Shown here: positions 17,544 to 25,953 of the stretch, one piece after another | How the letters are laid out: every line of letters starts with the position of its first letter | Numbering within the stretch: the stretch's first letter is position 1 | NCBI RefSeq assembly: GCF_004362195.1 | Contig: NZ_SNWG01000003.1 | Location: forward strand, 137,661-201,660 | Reading direction: 5' to 3' | Origin: Microbacterium sp. BK668 | GTDB taxonomy: Bacteria > Actinomycetota > Actinomycetes > Actinomycetales > Microbacteriaceae | Length of the DNA stretch: 64,000 bases | Notes under the pieces: generated by a model | What the model saw: only the letters and a program-made list of their open reading frames with translations | What the model was told of the DNA's origin: nothing | The model's database searches: none | Program-made: the position numbers and the translations under genes

Positions 17544-18832
17544 GCACCCCCACCGTCTCCGCCGCCGGACTCATGCCCGGGCCCGAGATCGCCGAGCGCG
17601 CGGTCATCCGCAGCTGGAAGACGCCGATCGCCCTCGGGATCTTCGCGGTCCTCTATCTGCTGCTCCTCGTCCTCGCCCCGCGCGGTGGCCAGACGACGTT
17701 CCGGCTGTCGACCGAGGCCGACCTCATCCAGCTCCCGGCGCTCACGGTCCCCGTCGCCCTGACGACCTGGGTGTGCTTCATCATCGTCGTGGTGCTCGCC
17801 GCGCTGTCGGCGTACTTCGTGCGCACGTGGGGGCGGTCGCCGCTGTGGATCGTCATCGTGGCGATCCTCGTGTTCGTCGTCGGGTTCCTCACCTGGGCGG
17901 CGGCCGGCGAGTCGATCACCGTGGTCGGGCTCCTGGCAGGCTCGATCGGACTCGCCGTGCCGCTCATCTACGGCGCACTGGGCGGCGTCATCGGCGAACG
18001 GGCCGGAGTCGTCAACATCGCGATCGAGGGGCAGCTGCTGGCCGGCGCGTTCAGCGCGGCGGTCGTGGCATCCCTGACCGGACAGCCGATCCTCGGCCTC
18101 ATCGCGGCGATGGTCGCCGGCATGCTGGTCGCCTTCGTCCTCGCGGCGTTCGCTATCAAGTACCTCGTCGACCAGGTCATCGTGGGCGTGGTGCTCAACG
18201 TCCTGGTCATCGGGCTCACGAGCTTCCTGTACTCGCAGGTCCTCCAGCCCAACAGCGCGACGATGAACACGCCGCCCCGCTTCAGCCGGATCCCCATCCC
18301 CCTCCTCAGTGAGATCCCGATCATCGGCCCGGTGCTCTTCCGTCAGACCCTCATCGTGTACCTCATGTACATCGCCGTCGCGCTCGTGTACGTCGGCATG
18401 TTCCACACGCGCTGGGGTCTGCGGCTGCGAGCGGTGGGCGAGCACCCGCAGGCGGCTGACACGGTCGGCATCAAGGTCAACCCCACCCGCTTCTGGAACC
18501 TCCTCCTCGCGGGAGCCATCGCGGGCATCGGCGGCACGGTGTACACGATCGGCGCCGGGATCGCGTTCAACAAGGAGATGACCGGCGGTGTCGGCTTCAT
18601 CGCCCTGGCGGCGGTGATCTTCGGTCAGTGGGACCCGATCAAGGCCACCCTCGCGGCGCTGCTCTTCGGCTTCGCCTCGAGCCTGCAGAACACGCTGAGC
18701 GTCATCGGCTCGCCCGTGCCCAGTGAGTTCATGCTCATGCTCCCGTACCTCGTGACGATCTTCGTCGTCGCCGGGGTCGTCGGCAGGTCCCGCGCTCCCG
18801 CGGCAGATGGCAAACCGTATATCAAGGGGTGA
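17540..18832 (+). CDS. nucleoside ABC importer permease, second subunit
   Basis: Second channel subunit of the YufQ/NupC type. Starting at GTG 17540, which overlaps the previous stop, it is 430 residues. It carries the same family motifs as the first permease, GERAGVVNIAIEGQLL and LRAVGEHPQAADTVGI, but has about four extra membrane segments at the N-terminus before the shared core (for example LALGIFAVLYLLLLVLA-like and ILVFVVGFLTWAA). Pairing of an FxIGxFNIG-type with a VNIAIEG-type permease is the normal layout in BMP importers. Confidence 0.93.
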   Translation: MSTPTVSAAGLMPGPEIAERAVIRSWKTPIALGIFAVLYLLLLVLAPRGGQTTFRLSTEADLIQLPALTVPVALTTWVCFIIVVVLAALSAYFVRTWGRSPLWIVIVAILVFVVGFLTWAAAGESITVVGLLAGSIGLAVPLIYGALGGVIGERAGVVNIAIEGQLLAGAFSAAVVASLTGQPILGLIAAMVAGMLVAFVLAAFAIKYLVDQVIVGVVLNVLVIGLTSFLYSQVLQPNSATMNTPPRFSRIPIPLLSEIPIIGPVLFRQTLIVYLMYIAVALVYVGMFHTRWGLRLRAVGEHPQAADTVGIKVNPTRFWNLLLAGAIAGIGGTVYTIGAGIAFNKEMTGGVGFIALAAVIFGQWDPIKATLAALLFGFASSLQNTLSVIGSPVPSEFMLMLPYLVTIFVVAGVVGRSRAPAADGKPYIKG

Positions 18833-18841
18833 TCTGATTCC

Positions 18842-19243
18842 GTGACCGACATCGACTGGGACGAGCTGCGGGCAGCCGCGACCGAGGCGATGCAGCGCGC
18901 GTACGCGCCGTATTCCCGCTACCGCGTGGGGGCCGCTGCGCTCGTGTCGGACGGCCGCATCGTCCAGGGGTGCAACGTCGAGAACGCCTCGTACGGCGTG
19001 ACGCTGTGCGCCGAGTGCGGATTGGTCTCCGATCTGCACATGTCCGGCGGCGGACAGCTCGTCGCCTTCGTGTGCGTGAACAACGACGGCGAGACGATCA
19101 TGCCGTGCGGCCGCTGCCGCCAGCTGCTCTACGAGCACGCGCTGCCGGGGATGCTGCTCGAGACCGTCTCGGGCATCCGCACGATCGACGAGGTGCTGCC
19201 CGACGCGTTCGGACCCCGCGACCTCGAAGAGGCGGCGCGCTGA
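18842..19243 (+). CDS. cdd: cytidine deaminase
   Basis: Zinc enzyme that deaminates cytidine and deoxycytidine to uridine and deoxyuridine. The 133-residue length matches the small tetrameric class. Visible are the substrate-binding opening YAPYSRYRVGAA, NVENASYG, the catalytic CAE (zinc Cys and proton-shuttling Glu) and PCGRCRQLL with the other two zinc cysteines. It begins nine bases after the permease, and its stop overlaps the deoA start (TGATG), so it belongs to the uptake and salvage operon. Confidence 0.97.
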   Translation: MTDIDWDELRAAATEAMQRAYAPYSRYRVGAAALVSDGRIVQGCNVENASYGVTLCAECGLVSDLHMSGGGQLVAFVCVNNDGETIMPCGRCRQLLYEHALPGMLLETVSGIRTIDEVLPDAFGPRDLEEAAR

Positions 19244-20529
19244 TGGTCGAGGCGCACGACGCCGTCGACGTGATCCGCGCCAAGCGGGACGGGGGAGAGG
19301 TTCCCGAGGAGGCGCTGCGCTGGATGGTCGACGCCTACACGCGCGGCTACGTCATGGACGCCCAGATGTCCGCCTTCGCGATGGCGGTGCTCCTCAACGG
19401 CATGACGCGCGGCGAGATCCGGGTGATGACCGATGCGATGATCGCCTCGGGCGAGCGCATGAGCTTCGCGGGGCTCGGGAAGCCCACGGTCGACAAGCAC
19501 TCCACCGGCGGGGTAGGGGACAAGATCACCCTTCCGCTCGCTCCGCTCGTCGCCGCCTTCGGCGTCGCGGTGCCCCAGCTGTCGGGCCGCGGCCTCGGCC
19601 ACACCGGGGGGACCCTCGACAAGCTCGAGTCGATCCAGGGATGGACGGCCGCCCTGTCCAACGATGAGCTCTTCGAGCAGCTCCGCGAGGTCGGCGCCGT
19701 CATCTGCGCCGCCGGCTCGGGGCTCGCCCCCGCCGACAAGAAGCTCTACGCGCTCCGCGACGTCACCGGCACCGTGGAGGCCATCCCACTCATCGCGTCC
19801 AGCATCATGTCGAAGAAGATCGCCGAGGGCACGGACTCCCTCGTGCTCGACGTCAAGTTCGGCTCGGGCGCCTTCATGCGCGACGTCGAGAAGGCGCGGG
19901 AGCTCGCCCGCACGATGGTCGAACTCGGCACCGACTCGGGCGTCGCGACGACGGCGCTGCTCACCGACATGAACACCCCGCTGGGCCTGGCCATCGGCAA
20001 CGCCAACGAGGTGCGCGAGTCCGTCGAGGTGCTCGACGGCGGCGGACCCGCCGATGTCGTCGAGCTGACGGTCGCGCTCGCCCGGGAGATGCTGGCGCTC
20101 GCCGGTCAGCCGGACGCCGATGTGGAGGGCGCTCTGCGGGACGGGCGGGCCATGGACGTGTGGCGCGAGATGATCCGGGCGCAGGACGGCGATCCGGATG
20201 CCGCGCTCCCCGAGCCCCATGAGACCCACACGGTCACGGCGGACGCGGACGGCTACCTCACACGCCTCGACGCGCTGCCGTTCGGCATCGCCGCCTGGCG
20301 ACTGGGCGCCGGCCGTGCCCGAGCGGAGGATCCGGTCATGCACGCAGCCGGGATCGACCTCCACGCCAAGCCCGGCGATCGGATCACCGCCGGTCAGCCG
20401 CTGTTCACCCTGCTCGGGCATGATGCCACGCGGTTTGAGCGCGCGCTGAGTGCCCTGGACGGTGCGTGGGAGATCGGCGCGGAGGCGCCGCCTGCGACGC
20501 CCCTCGTGCTCGAGCGCATCACCGACTGA
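19243..20529 (+). CDS. deoA: thymidine phosphorylase
   Basis: Splits thymidine and deoxyuridine with phosphate to the base and deoxyribose 1-phosphate. The 428-residue protein shows the phosphate-binding STGGVGDK, the family signature SGRGLGHTGGTLDKLE, and KKIAEGTDSLVLDVKFG, followed by the C-terminal PYNP domain (HAKPGDRITAGQPLFTL). It acts downstream of Cdd, whose product deoxyuridine is a substrate. ATG 19243 shares one base with the cdd stop. Confidence 0.96.
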   Translation: MVEAHDAVDVIRAKRDGGEVPEEALRWMVDAYTRGYVMDAQMSAFAMAVLLNGMTRGEIRVMTDAMIASGERMSFAGLGKPTVDKHSTGGVGDKITLPLAPLVAAFGVAVPQLSGRGLGHTGGTLDKLESIQGWTAALSNDELFEQLREVGAVICAAGSGLAPADKKLYALRDVTGTVEAIPLIASSIMSKKIAEGTDSLVLDVKFGSGAFMRDVEKARELARTMVELGTDSGVATTALLTDMNTPLGLAIGNANEVRESVEVLDGGGPADVVELTVALAREMLALAGQPDADVEGALRDGRAMDVWREMIRAQDGDPDAALPEPHETHTVTADADGYLTRLDALPFGIAAWRLGAGRARAEDPVMHAAGIDLHAKPGDRITAGQPLFTLLGHDATRFERALSALDGAWEIGAEAPPATPLVLERITD

Positions 20530-20583
20530 TCCCGCCGGCGCCGGGGCGCGGCATCCATCTGAAACGACCGACGAGGAGCACTC

Positions 20584-21699
20584 ATGCCCATCGACCAGCA
20601 CGGCGACGCCGTCCTCCAGGGCGTCTCGATCCGAAGCCTTCCGAAGGTCTCACTGCACGACCACCTCGACGGGGGCGTGCGACCGGCCACGATCATCGAG
20701 CTCGCCGACGCGGCCGGCGTCGACGTGCCGGCGACAGATTCGGGCGAGCTCGCCGACTGGTTCGCCGAGAAGAGCGACTCCGGTTCGCTCGTGGAGTACC
20801 TGAAGACGTTCGACCTCACGATCGGCGTCATGCAGAGCGCGGACGGCCTGCGCCGCGTCGCGCGCGAGTTCGTCGAGGACCTCGCCGCCGACGGCGTCGT
20901 GTACGGCGAGGTGCGCTGGGCGCCTGAACAGCATCTGCAGGGCGGGCTGTCGCTCGAGGAGGCCGTCGAGGCGGTTCAGGAAGGGATCGAGGAGGGGGAG
21001 GATGCCGCGGACGGCGCGGGACGCGACATCCGTGTGGGTCAGCTCATCACCGCGATGCGCCACACCGACCGGTCCCTCGAGATCGCACGCCTCGCCGTCG
21101 ACTTCCGCGGACGCGGCGCCGTCGGCTTCGACATCGCCGGTCCGGAGGACGGCTTCCCGCCGTCCTCGCACAGGGCCGCCTTCGACTACCTCGCGTCGGA
21201 GTTCTTCCCCGTCACGGTGCACGCCGGAGAGGCGGCCGGGCTCGACTCGATCCGCTCGGCGCTGCTCGACGGACGGGCTCTCCGCCTCGGACACGGCGTG
21301 CGCATCGCAGAGGACCTCGAGGTGATCTCGCGCGCCGGCGAGGAGGTGCTCGTGACCTTCGGCGACCTCGCGCGCTGGGTCCGCGACCGCGAGATCTCGC
21401 TCGAGCTCTCGCCGTCGTCGAACCTGCAGACGGGGGCCATCGAGCGCTGGGGGACGACGATGGAGGACCACCCCTTCGATCTGCTCTACCAGCTCGGCTT
21501 CTCGGTCACGGTGAACGTCGACAACCGGACGATGAGCCGCACGTCGCTCACGCGCGAACTCGCGCTGCTCGCCGAGACGTTCGAGTACGACCTCGACGAC
21601 CTCGAGACCTTCCAGATCAACGCCGCGGCCGGCTCGTTCCTGCCGCTCGAGGAGCGCGAGGAGCTCATCGAGATCATCAGCGACGGCTTCGACGTCTGA
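20584..21699 (+). CDS. add: adenosine deaminase
   Basis: Converts adenosine and deoxyadenosine to inosine and deoxyinosine. The 371-residue TIM-barrel enzyme shows the metal-binding SLHDHLDGG near the N-terminus, VHAGEAAGLDSI with a further zinc His, RLGHGVRI, and LELSPSSNLQTGAI. The last metal-ligand motif reads NVDNRTMSRT rather than the E. coli NTDDP, a form common in actinobacteria. GAGGAG stands before the ATG. The product inosine can be split by the purine nucleoside phosphorylase at 34257-35090. Confidence 0.95.
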   Translation: MPIDQHGDAVLQGVSIRSLPKVSLHDHLDGGVRPATIIELADAAGVDVPATDSGELADWFAEKSDSGSLVEYLKTFDLTIGVMQSADGLRRVAREFVEDLAADGVVYGEVRWAPEQHLQGGLSLEEAVEAVQEGIEEGEDAADGAGRDIRVGQLITAMRHTDRSLEIARLAVDFRGRGAVGFDIAGPEDGFPPSSHRAAFDYLASEFFPVTVHAGEAAGLDSIRSALLDGRALRLGHGVRIAEDLEVISRAGEEVLVTFGDLARWVRDREISLELSPSSNLQTGAIERWGTTMEDHPFDLLYQLGFSVTVNVDNRTMSRTSLTRELALLAETFEYDLDDLETFQINAAAGSFLPLEEREELIEIISDGFDV

Positions 21700-21782
21700 G
21701 GCGGCGCCGGCGGATCTGCACGACTCCTGCCACCGGCGGCTCCCGCCCCCCGTTCGCCCGAGTTCCGCGTTCCGGCGACCGG

Positions 21783-22574
21783 TCAGTTCAGCGACGCGGC
21801 GACCTCCCCGACGAGCCGCGTGATCTCGGCGGTCATCTCCTCGTCGGAGATCGTCGGGGTGCCGTCGCCCGCCTGCGGCCCGTAGTCGCCGAACGACGAA
21901 TGACTCGCGCCCTGGATCTCCACCAGCGCCGCGTCGGGGGGAAGGAGGTGGCGGGCGTCGTCGATCTTCTCGGGGGTGGACAGTCCGTCCTCGCTGCCCG
22001 CGATGCTGAGCACGGGCTGGTCCCATTCCGACAGGTCTCTCGCGCAGTACGACGCGAAGAGCACGAGCGCATCCGCCTGCGTGGCGAGACTGCAGGAGCG
22101 CACGCCGCCGAGGGAGTGCCCACCCACCATCCACTCCTCCACGCCGGGGACGAGGGTCGTGAACGATCCGAGCGGACGAAGGTCGAAGAAGGCGAGGTTC
22201 AGCCAGGGCTTCGTGATGACGACCGTCATGTTCTCCTCGGTCACGAGGCCGGAGAGCCGGGCGACGTACGCCCACGGATCGATCTTGCCGCCGGGGATGA
22301 AGACGAGGCCGACCTCCGACCCGCCGTCGGCGGGGCTCATGATGATGCCGTCGGGCTCATCGCTGATCACGATCCGGTCGTCGGCCTGAACGGCCGCGAG
22401 CGGCCCGGGCTCGGCCTGCGAGACGCCGACCTGGCTCCAGATCACGATCGCCAGAACGGCTGCGAGCACGAGCGCCCCGATGCCCGCGAGCACCCACCAG
22501 AGGATCCGGAGCCCCCGTCGTCGACGGGGCGGTCGCTCTTCGGACGGCGCGGGCGAGGCGTCTGCATCGGTCAC
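21783..22574 (-). CDS. membrane-anchored alpha/beta hydrolase
   Basis: Predicted extracytoplasmic hydrolase of 263 residues: a short Arg-rich cytoplasmic head, one membrane segment (ILWWVLAGIGALVLAAVLAI), then an alpha/beta hydrolase domain. The nucleophile elbow reads GGHSLGG (Ser), an acid lies near SIAGSEDGLSTP, and the catalytic His is probably in GASHSSFGDYG. The GGHSLGG and GSEDG-like context resembles PF12695-type hydrolases. Substrate unknown. Start GTG 22574 is chosen because TACGCT lies seven bases upstream; it is convergent with add. Confidence 0.82.
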   Translation of the reverse strand: MTDADASPAPSEERPPRRRRGLRILWWVLAGIGALVLAAVLAIVIWSQVGVSQAEPGPLAAVQADDRIVISDEPDGIIMSPADGGSEVGLVFIPGGKIDPWAYVARLSGLVTEENMTVVITKPWLNLAFFDLRPLGSFTTLVPGVEEWMVGGHSLGGVRSCSLATQADALVLFASYCARDLSEWDQPVLSIAGSEDGLSTPEKIDDARHLLPPDAALVEIQGASHSSFGDYGPQAGDGTPTISDEEMTAEITRLVGEVAASLN

Positions 22575-22581
22575 AAGCCCG

Positions 22582-22587
22582 AGCGTA
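22582..22587 (-). promoter_or_regulatory. -10 box, leaderless hydrolase message
   Basis: TACGCT on the minus strand, seven bases before GTG 22574. Confidence 0.55.
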
Positions 22588-22621
22588 CCGGCGGCCGGCG
22601 GGCGGACGACTCCGCCGCCCG

Positions 22622-23773
22622 TCAGCCGAGCTCGGACTGCCGGGCCGCCACGACCTCCTCGACCGCGGCGAAGAGGGGGTGCCCCCGCTCGAGCCCGGTC
22701 ACGGTGGCGGTGAAGGTCGCGGCATCCAGCTCCCGCAGCTGCGCCTGCAGCTGCACGGACTGCTCGTCCTCCGCGTCCTCGAACGCCAGTGCCGCTGCGA
22801 TCGCAGCCACGAGCGCCCGCGTCGGCAGCCCGCGCTCGGCGGCCTCGGCGGCGGGGCCGATGAACCGCTCGCTGCGCGAGAGCTTGCGCAGCGGCTGCCG
22901 GCCCACCCGCCAGACCGTGTCGGGAAGGGCGTCGTTGCGGAAGCGCCTCAGGATCGTCTCGCGGTACTCGGCGAGGTCGGCGGGGTCCAGCCCGTGCTTG
23001 GCCGCGAGGAGGGCCGACGTCTCTTCGAGGGCCGCCGCGACGTCCTCCGCGATGGTGTCGTCGGCGAGGGCCTGGGCGATCGTCTCCACGCCGGCCCGTG
23101 CCCCGAAGTACGCCGTCGCGGCATGGCCGGTGTTGACGGTGAAGAGCTTGCGCTCGATGTACGGCGCGAGGTCGTCGACGAAGTGCGCTCCCGGGATGCT
23201 GGGCGGGTCGTCTCCGAACGGCGGCCGTTCGATCGCCCACTCGAAGAACGGCTCGACCGTCACGTCGACGCCCCCGCCGGCCGGCTGGGCGGGGACGATG
23301 CGGTCGACCGCCGTATTGGCGAACACGGCCCGGCCCTGGATCGCCTCCCACGCGTCGCCGGCCTGAGCGCGGACCTCGCCGCGGAGCACATCGGTCGCGT
23401 TGATGGCGTTCTCGCACGCCATCACCTGCAGCGGCGGCGACGACGGGTCCCGCAGCGCCAGCCCGGCGACAATGTGCGGCGCGACGAACTTCAGGATCGT
23501 CGGCCCGACCGCGGTCGTCACGACGTTGGCGCCGGCGATCTCCTCGATGACCTCGTCGGGGTGGGTCGCGCTGTTGATCGCCCGGAAGCCGGTGACGACC
23601 GTGTCGCGCCCGCCTTCTCCGACCTCGTGCACGGTGTACTCGTCGACGTCGTTGATCGCATCGACGAGGGGCGCCGCGACGTCCGAGAACACGAGGTCGT
23701 ACCCGCCTTCATGCAGGAGCAGGCCGACGAAGCCGCGCCCGATGTTGCCGGCGCCGAAGTGGACGGCCTTCAT
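22622..23773 (-). CDS. mtlD: mannitol-1-phosphate 5-dehydrogenase
   Basis: Oxidises mannitol 1-phosphate, the product of PTS uptake, to fructose 6-phosphate with NAD. The 383-residue protein begins with the NAD-binding MKAVHFGAGNIGRGFVG; ACENAINATD, the catalytic-site region VNTGHAATAYFG and KLSRSERFIGPA follow the MtlD pattern. Last gene of the minus-strand PTS run; its ATG overlaps the mtlF stop by four bases. Confidence 0.96.
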   Translation of the reverse strand: MKAVHFGAGNIGRGFVGLLLHEGGYDLVFSDVAAPLVDAINDVDEYTVHEVGEGGRDTVVTGFRAINSATHPDEVIEEIAGANVVTTAVGPTILKFVAPHIVAGLALRDPSSPPLQVMACENAINATDVLRGEVRAQAGDAWEAIQGRAVFANTAVDRIVPAQPAGGGVDVTVEPFFEWAIERPPFGDDPPSIPGAHFVDDLAPYIERKLFTVNTGHAATAYFGARAGVETIAQALADDTIAEDVAAALEETSALLAAKHGLDPADLAEYRETILRRFRNDALPDTVWRVGRQPLRKLSRSERFIGPAAEAAERGLPTRALVAAIAAALAFEDAEDEQSVQLQAQLRELDAATFTATVTGLERGHPLFAAVEEVVAARQSELG

Positions 23774-24210
23774 GACTCGTTGACGGTGCCGAGCAGCTGG
23801 TAGAGCTCCTCAGGCGTCTGCGCCTGCTTCAGGCGCTGCACCTCGTCCTCGTCGGAGAAGAGCAGCGCGATCTGCGACAGGATCTCGAGGTGCTCGTCGC
23901 CCTTGCCCGCGATCCCGATCACGAAGGTCACCGGCTCGCCGTCCCAGTCGACCCCGCCGTCGTAGCGGACGACCGACAGACCCGACGCCAGGATGGTGTG
24001 CTTGGTCTCGTTCGTGCCGTGCGGGATGGCCAGTTCGTTCCCCATGTAGGTCGAGACGGTCTGCTCGCGCTGCTGCATCGCGTCGAAGTAGGCGCTGGTC
24101 ACGGCGCCTGCCGCCTCGAGGATGTCGGCTGCCTCCTTCATCGCGTCCTCTCGGGACGCTCTTCCGGAGTGGATCCGCACCTGGCCGATGCTGAGGACGT
24201 CACGTGCCAT
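23770..24210 (-). CDS. mtlF: mannitol PTS enzyme IIA
   Basis: Cytoplasmic phosphocarrier that passes phosphate from HPr to the IIB domain of MtlA. The 146-residue protein has the IIA-mannitol active site at H64 in NELAIPHGT, with supporting LASGLSVVRY and ISQIALLFSDEDE-like helices. It is a free protein; in E. coli the same domain is fused to MtlA. Separated from mtlA by a long hairpin, coupled to mtlD by overlap. Confidence 0.94.
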   Translation of the reverse strand: MARDVLSIGQVRIHSGRASREDAMKEAADILEAAGAVTSAYFDAMQQREQTVSTYMGNELAIPHGTNETKHTILASGLSVVRYDGGVDWDGEPVTFVIGIAGKGDEHLEILSQIALLFSDEDEVQRLKQAQTPEELYQLLGTVNES

Positions 24211-24284
24211 GGTTCACGCCTTTCTCGAAACGGTTGTCTTTCCCAGTCCACTATCGACCGCCGAGGTATGTCCAGCGGTTGACC

Positions 24285-24346
24285 GGAGCCGAAGACTCTG
24301 GGGCCGGGGCATCTCGCACATCCGACCCCAGAGCGTCTTCGGCTCC
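24285..24346 (-). terminator. long hairpin between mtlA and mtlF
   Basis: The arms are GGAGCCGAAGACTCTGGGG (24285-24303) and the complementary 24326-24346, which carries two extra bases as a bulge, so about 19 pairs around a 22-base loop. There is no T-tract. It may partly stop transcripts after mtlA so that mtlF and mtlD are made in smaller amounts, or protect the upstream message 3' end. Confidence 0.65.
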
Positions 24347-24353
24347 TGGCGCC

Positions 24354-25916
24354 CTACGCCTGGGCGTCCTCGTGCTGCGACCGGACCAGGTCCACGACCT
24401 CGTCATAACGCGGCGAGTTCATGAAGTTGTCCACCGAGACGTGCACGGCGTTCGGCGTCTGCTTCCGCGCGCGGTCGGTGAGCTGGTTCTGCGTGATGAC
24501 CAGGTCGGCCGACGAGTCGAGAGCGGCGATGGCCTTGTTGACCACCGTGACGTCCTCGATCCCCGCCTTCTTGATCTTGTTCCGCAGGACGCTCGCGCCC
24601 ATCGCCGACGACCCCATGCCCGCGTCGCACGCGAACACGATGCTCCGGATCTCCTTCTCCATCCCCGTGCCGGGGCCGGCGAGGCCGTCGGCCTGGGTCG
24701 CCGCGCCGCCGCGGAGGCCGCCGAGCGCCGCCGAGCTCTTGCCCTTGGCCGCCTCGGTCTGGGTGATCGCGGCGCCGAAGGCGTCGTCGGTGAGCGCCAT
24801 CGCCTCGAGGTCGCGCTTGCGCGATGCCCGGAGGATCAGTGCGGCGATGATGAAGGTCACCGACGCCGACAGGATCACCGAGAGGATGACGGCGAGGTAG
24901 GACCCTGGAGCGGTCTGCGCCAGCACCGCGATGATGCTGCCCGGTGCGGCGGGGGCTCGCAGCGCACCGCCGAGGAGCATGTTCGTCGTCACGCCGGTCA
25001 TGCCGCCCGCGATGAGCGCCAGGATGAGGATCGGCTTCATGAGCGCGTACGGGAAGTACACCTCGTGGATGCCGCCGAAGAACTGGATCACCGCCGCGCC
25101 CGGTGCCGACGCGCGCGCGGCGCCGATGCCGAAGAACGTGAAGGCCAGGAGAAGGCCGAGGCCCGGACCGGGGTTGGCCTCGAGCAGGAACAGGATGGAC
25201 GATCCGTCCTCGGCGGCCTGCTGGATGCCGAGCGGCGTCAGCACGCCGTGGTTGATGGCGTTGTTGAGGAAGAAGACCTTCGCCGGCTCGATGATGATGC
25301 TGGTCAATGGCAGCAGATTCGTCGCCACCAGCCAGTTCACCGCGCCGCTCAGGATCTGCATGATGCCGTTGACGACCCACGCCACGGGGTAGAAGCCGAT
25401 GATCGCGAGCACGAAGCCCCAGATTCCGGCCGAGAACATGTTCACGAGCATCTCGAAGCCGGCCCGGATCCTGCCCTCCCAGAGGCTGTCGAGCCACCTC
25501 ATGGTGTACGCGCAGATGGGGGCCATGATCATCGCGCCGATGAACATGTGCACCTGGCCGAGCTGGTTGTCGGCCGGCTGCGTCTCGTTGAACTGCGCGA
25601 TGAGGTAGTCCGAGCCCGCGATCGCGCCGAAGGTGCCGATCGAGGCGACGACGCCGCCGCGGACGCCGTAGATGATGCTTCCGCCGGTGTACGCGATCAG
25701 GATCGGCAGGAGGTAGTGGATGAAGGGGCCGACGATCGTCGCGAGTGCGGCCACCGGAGTCCAGCCCACCTCGATGAAGAAGGCCGTGAAGATGCCCCAC
25801 GCGATCAGCGCGGGGATGTTCGGCATGATCATGCCGGAAAGGAACGTGCCGAAGCGCTGCACGCCGACGCGTGCCCTGCTCCCGCCCGTCGTTGCGGGTG
25901 TCGACGCCGTTGTCAT
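24354..25916 (-). CDS. mtlA: mannitol PTS permease, enzyme IICB
   Basis: Membrane transporter that takes up mannitol and phosphorylates it to mannitol 1-phosphate. The 520-residue protein has an N-terminal IIC domain of about 350 residues (GTFLSGMIMPNIPALIAWG, then GGIHEVYFPYALM with the conserved GGIHE) and a C-terminal IIB domain whose phosphocysteine is C430 in FACDAGMGSSAMGA. No IIA domain is attached; MtlF supplies it. An AAGAGGAG ribosome-binding site lies eight bases before the ATG. Confidence 0.96.
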   Translation of the reverse strand: MTTASTPATTGGSRARVGVQRFGTFLSGMIMPNIPALIAWGIFTAFFIEVGWTPVAALATIVGPFIHYLLPILIAYTGGSIIYGVRGGVVASIGTFGAIAGSDYLIAQFNETQPADNQLGQVHMFIGAMIMAPICAYTMRWLDSLWEGRIRAGFEMLVNMFSAGIWGFVLAIIGFYPVAWVVNGIMQILSGAVNWLVATNLLPLTSIIIEPAKVFFLNNAINHGVLTPLGIQQAAEDGSSILFLLEANPGPGLGLLLAFTFFGIGAARASAPGAAVIQFFGGIHEVYFPYALMKPILILALIAGGMTGVTTNMLLGGALRAPAAPGSIIAVLAQTAPGSYLAVILSVILSASVTFIIAALILRASRKRDLEAMALTDDAFGAAITQTEAAKGKSSAALGGLRGGAATQADGLAGPGTGMEKEIRSIVFACDAGMGSSAMGASVLRNKIKKAGIEDVTVVNKAIAALDSSADLVITQNQLTDRARKQTPNAVHVSVDNFMNSPRYDEVVDLVRSQHEDAQA

Positions 25917-25939
25917 GGCTGTGTCTCCTCTTTTCTCTG

Positions 25940-25953
25940 GCCGCAGCTGCGGC
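25940..25953. repeat. 14-bp palindrome between ptsI and mtlA
   Basis: GCCGCAGCTGCGGC is perfectly self-complementary and touches the first base of the ptsI TAG stop. It may form a small stem in the intercistronic RNA; no function can be assigned. Confidence 0.5.
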
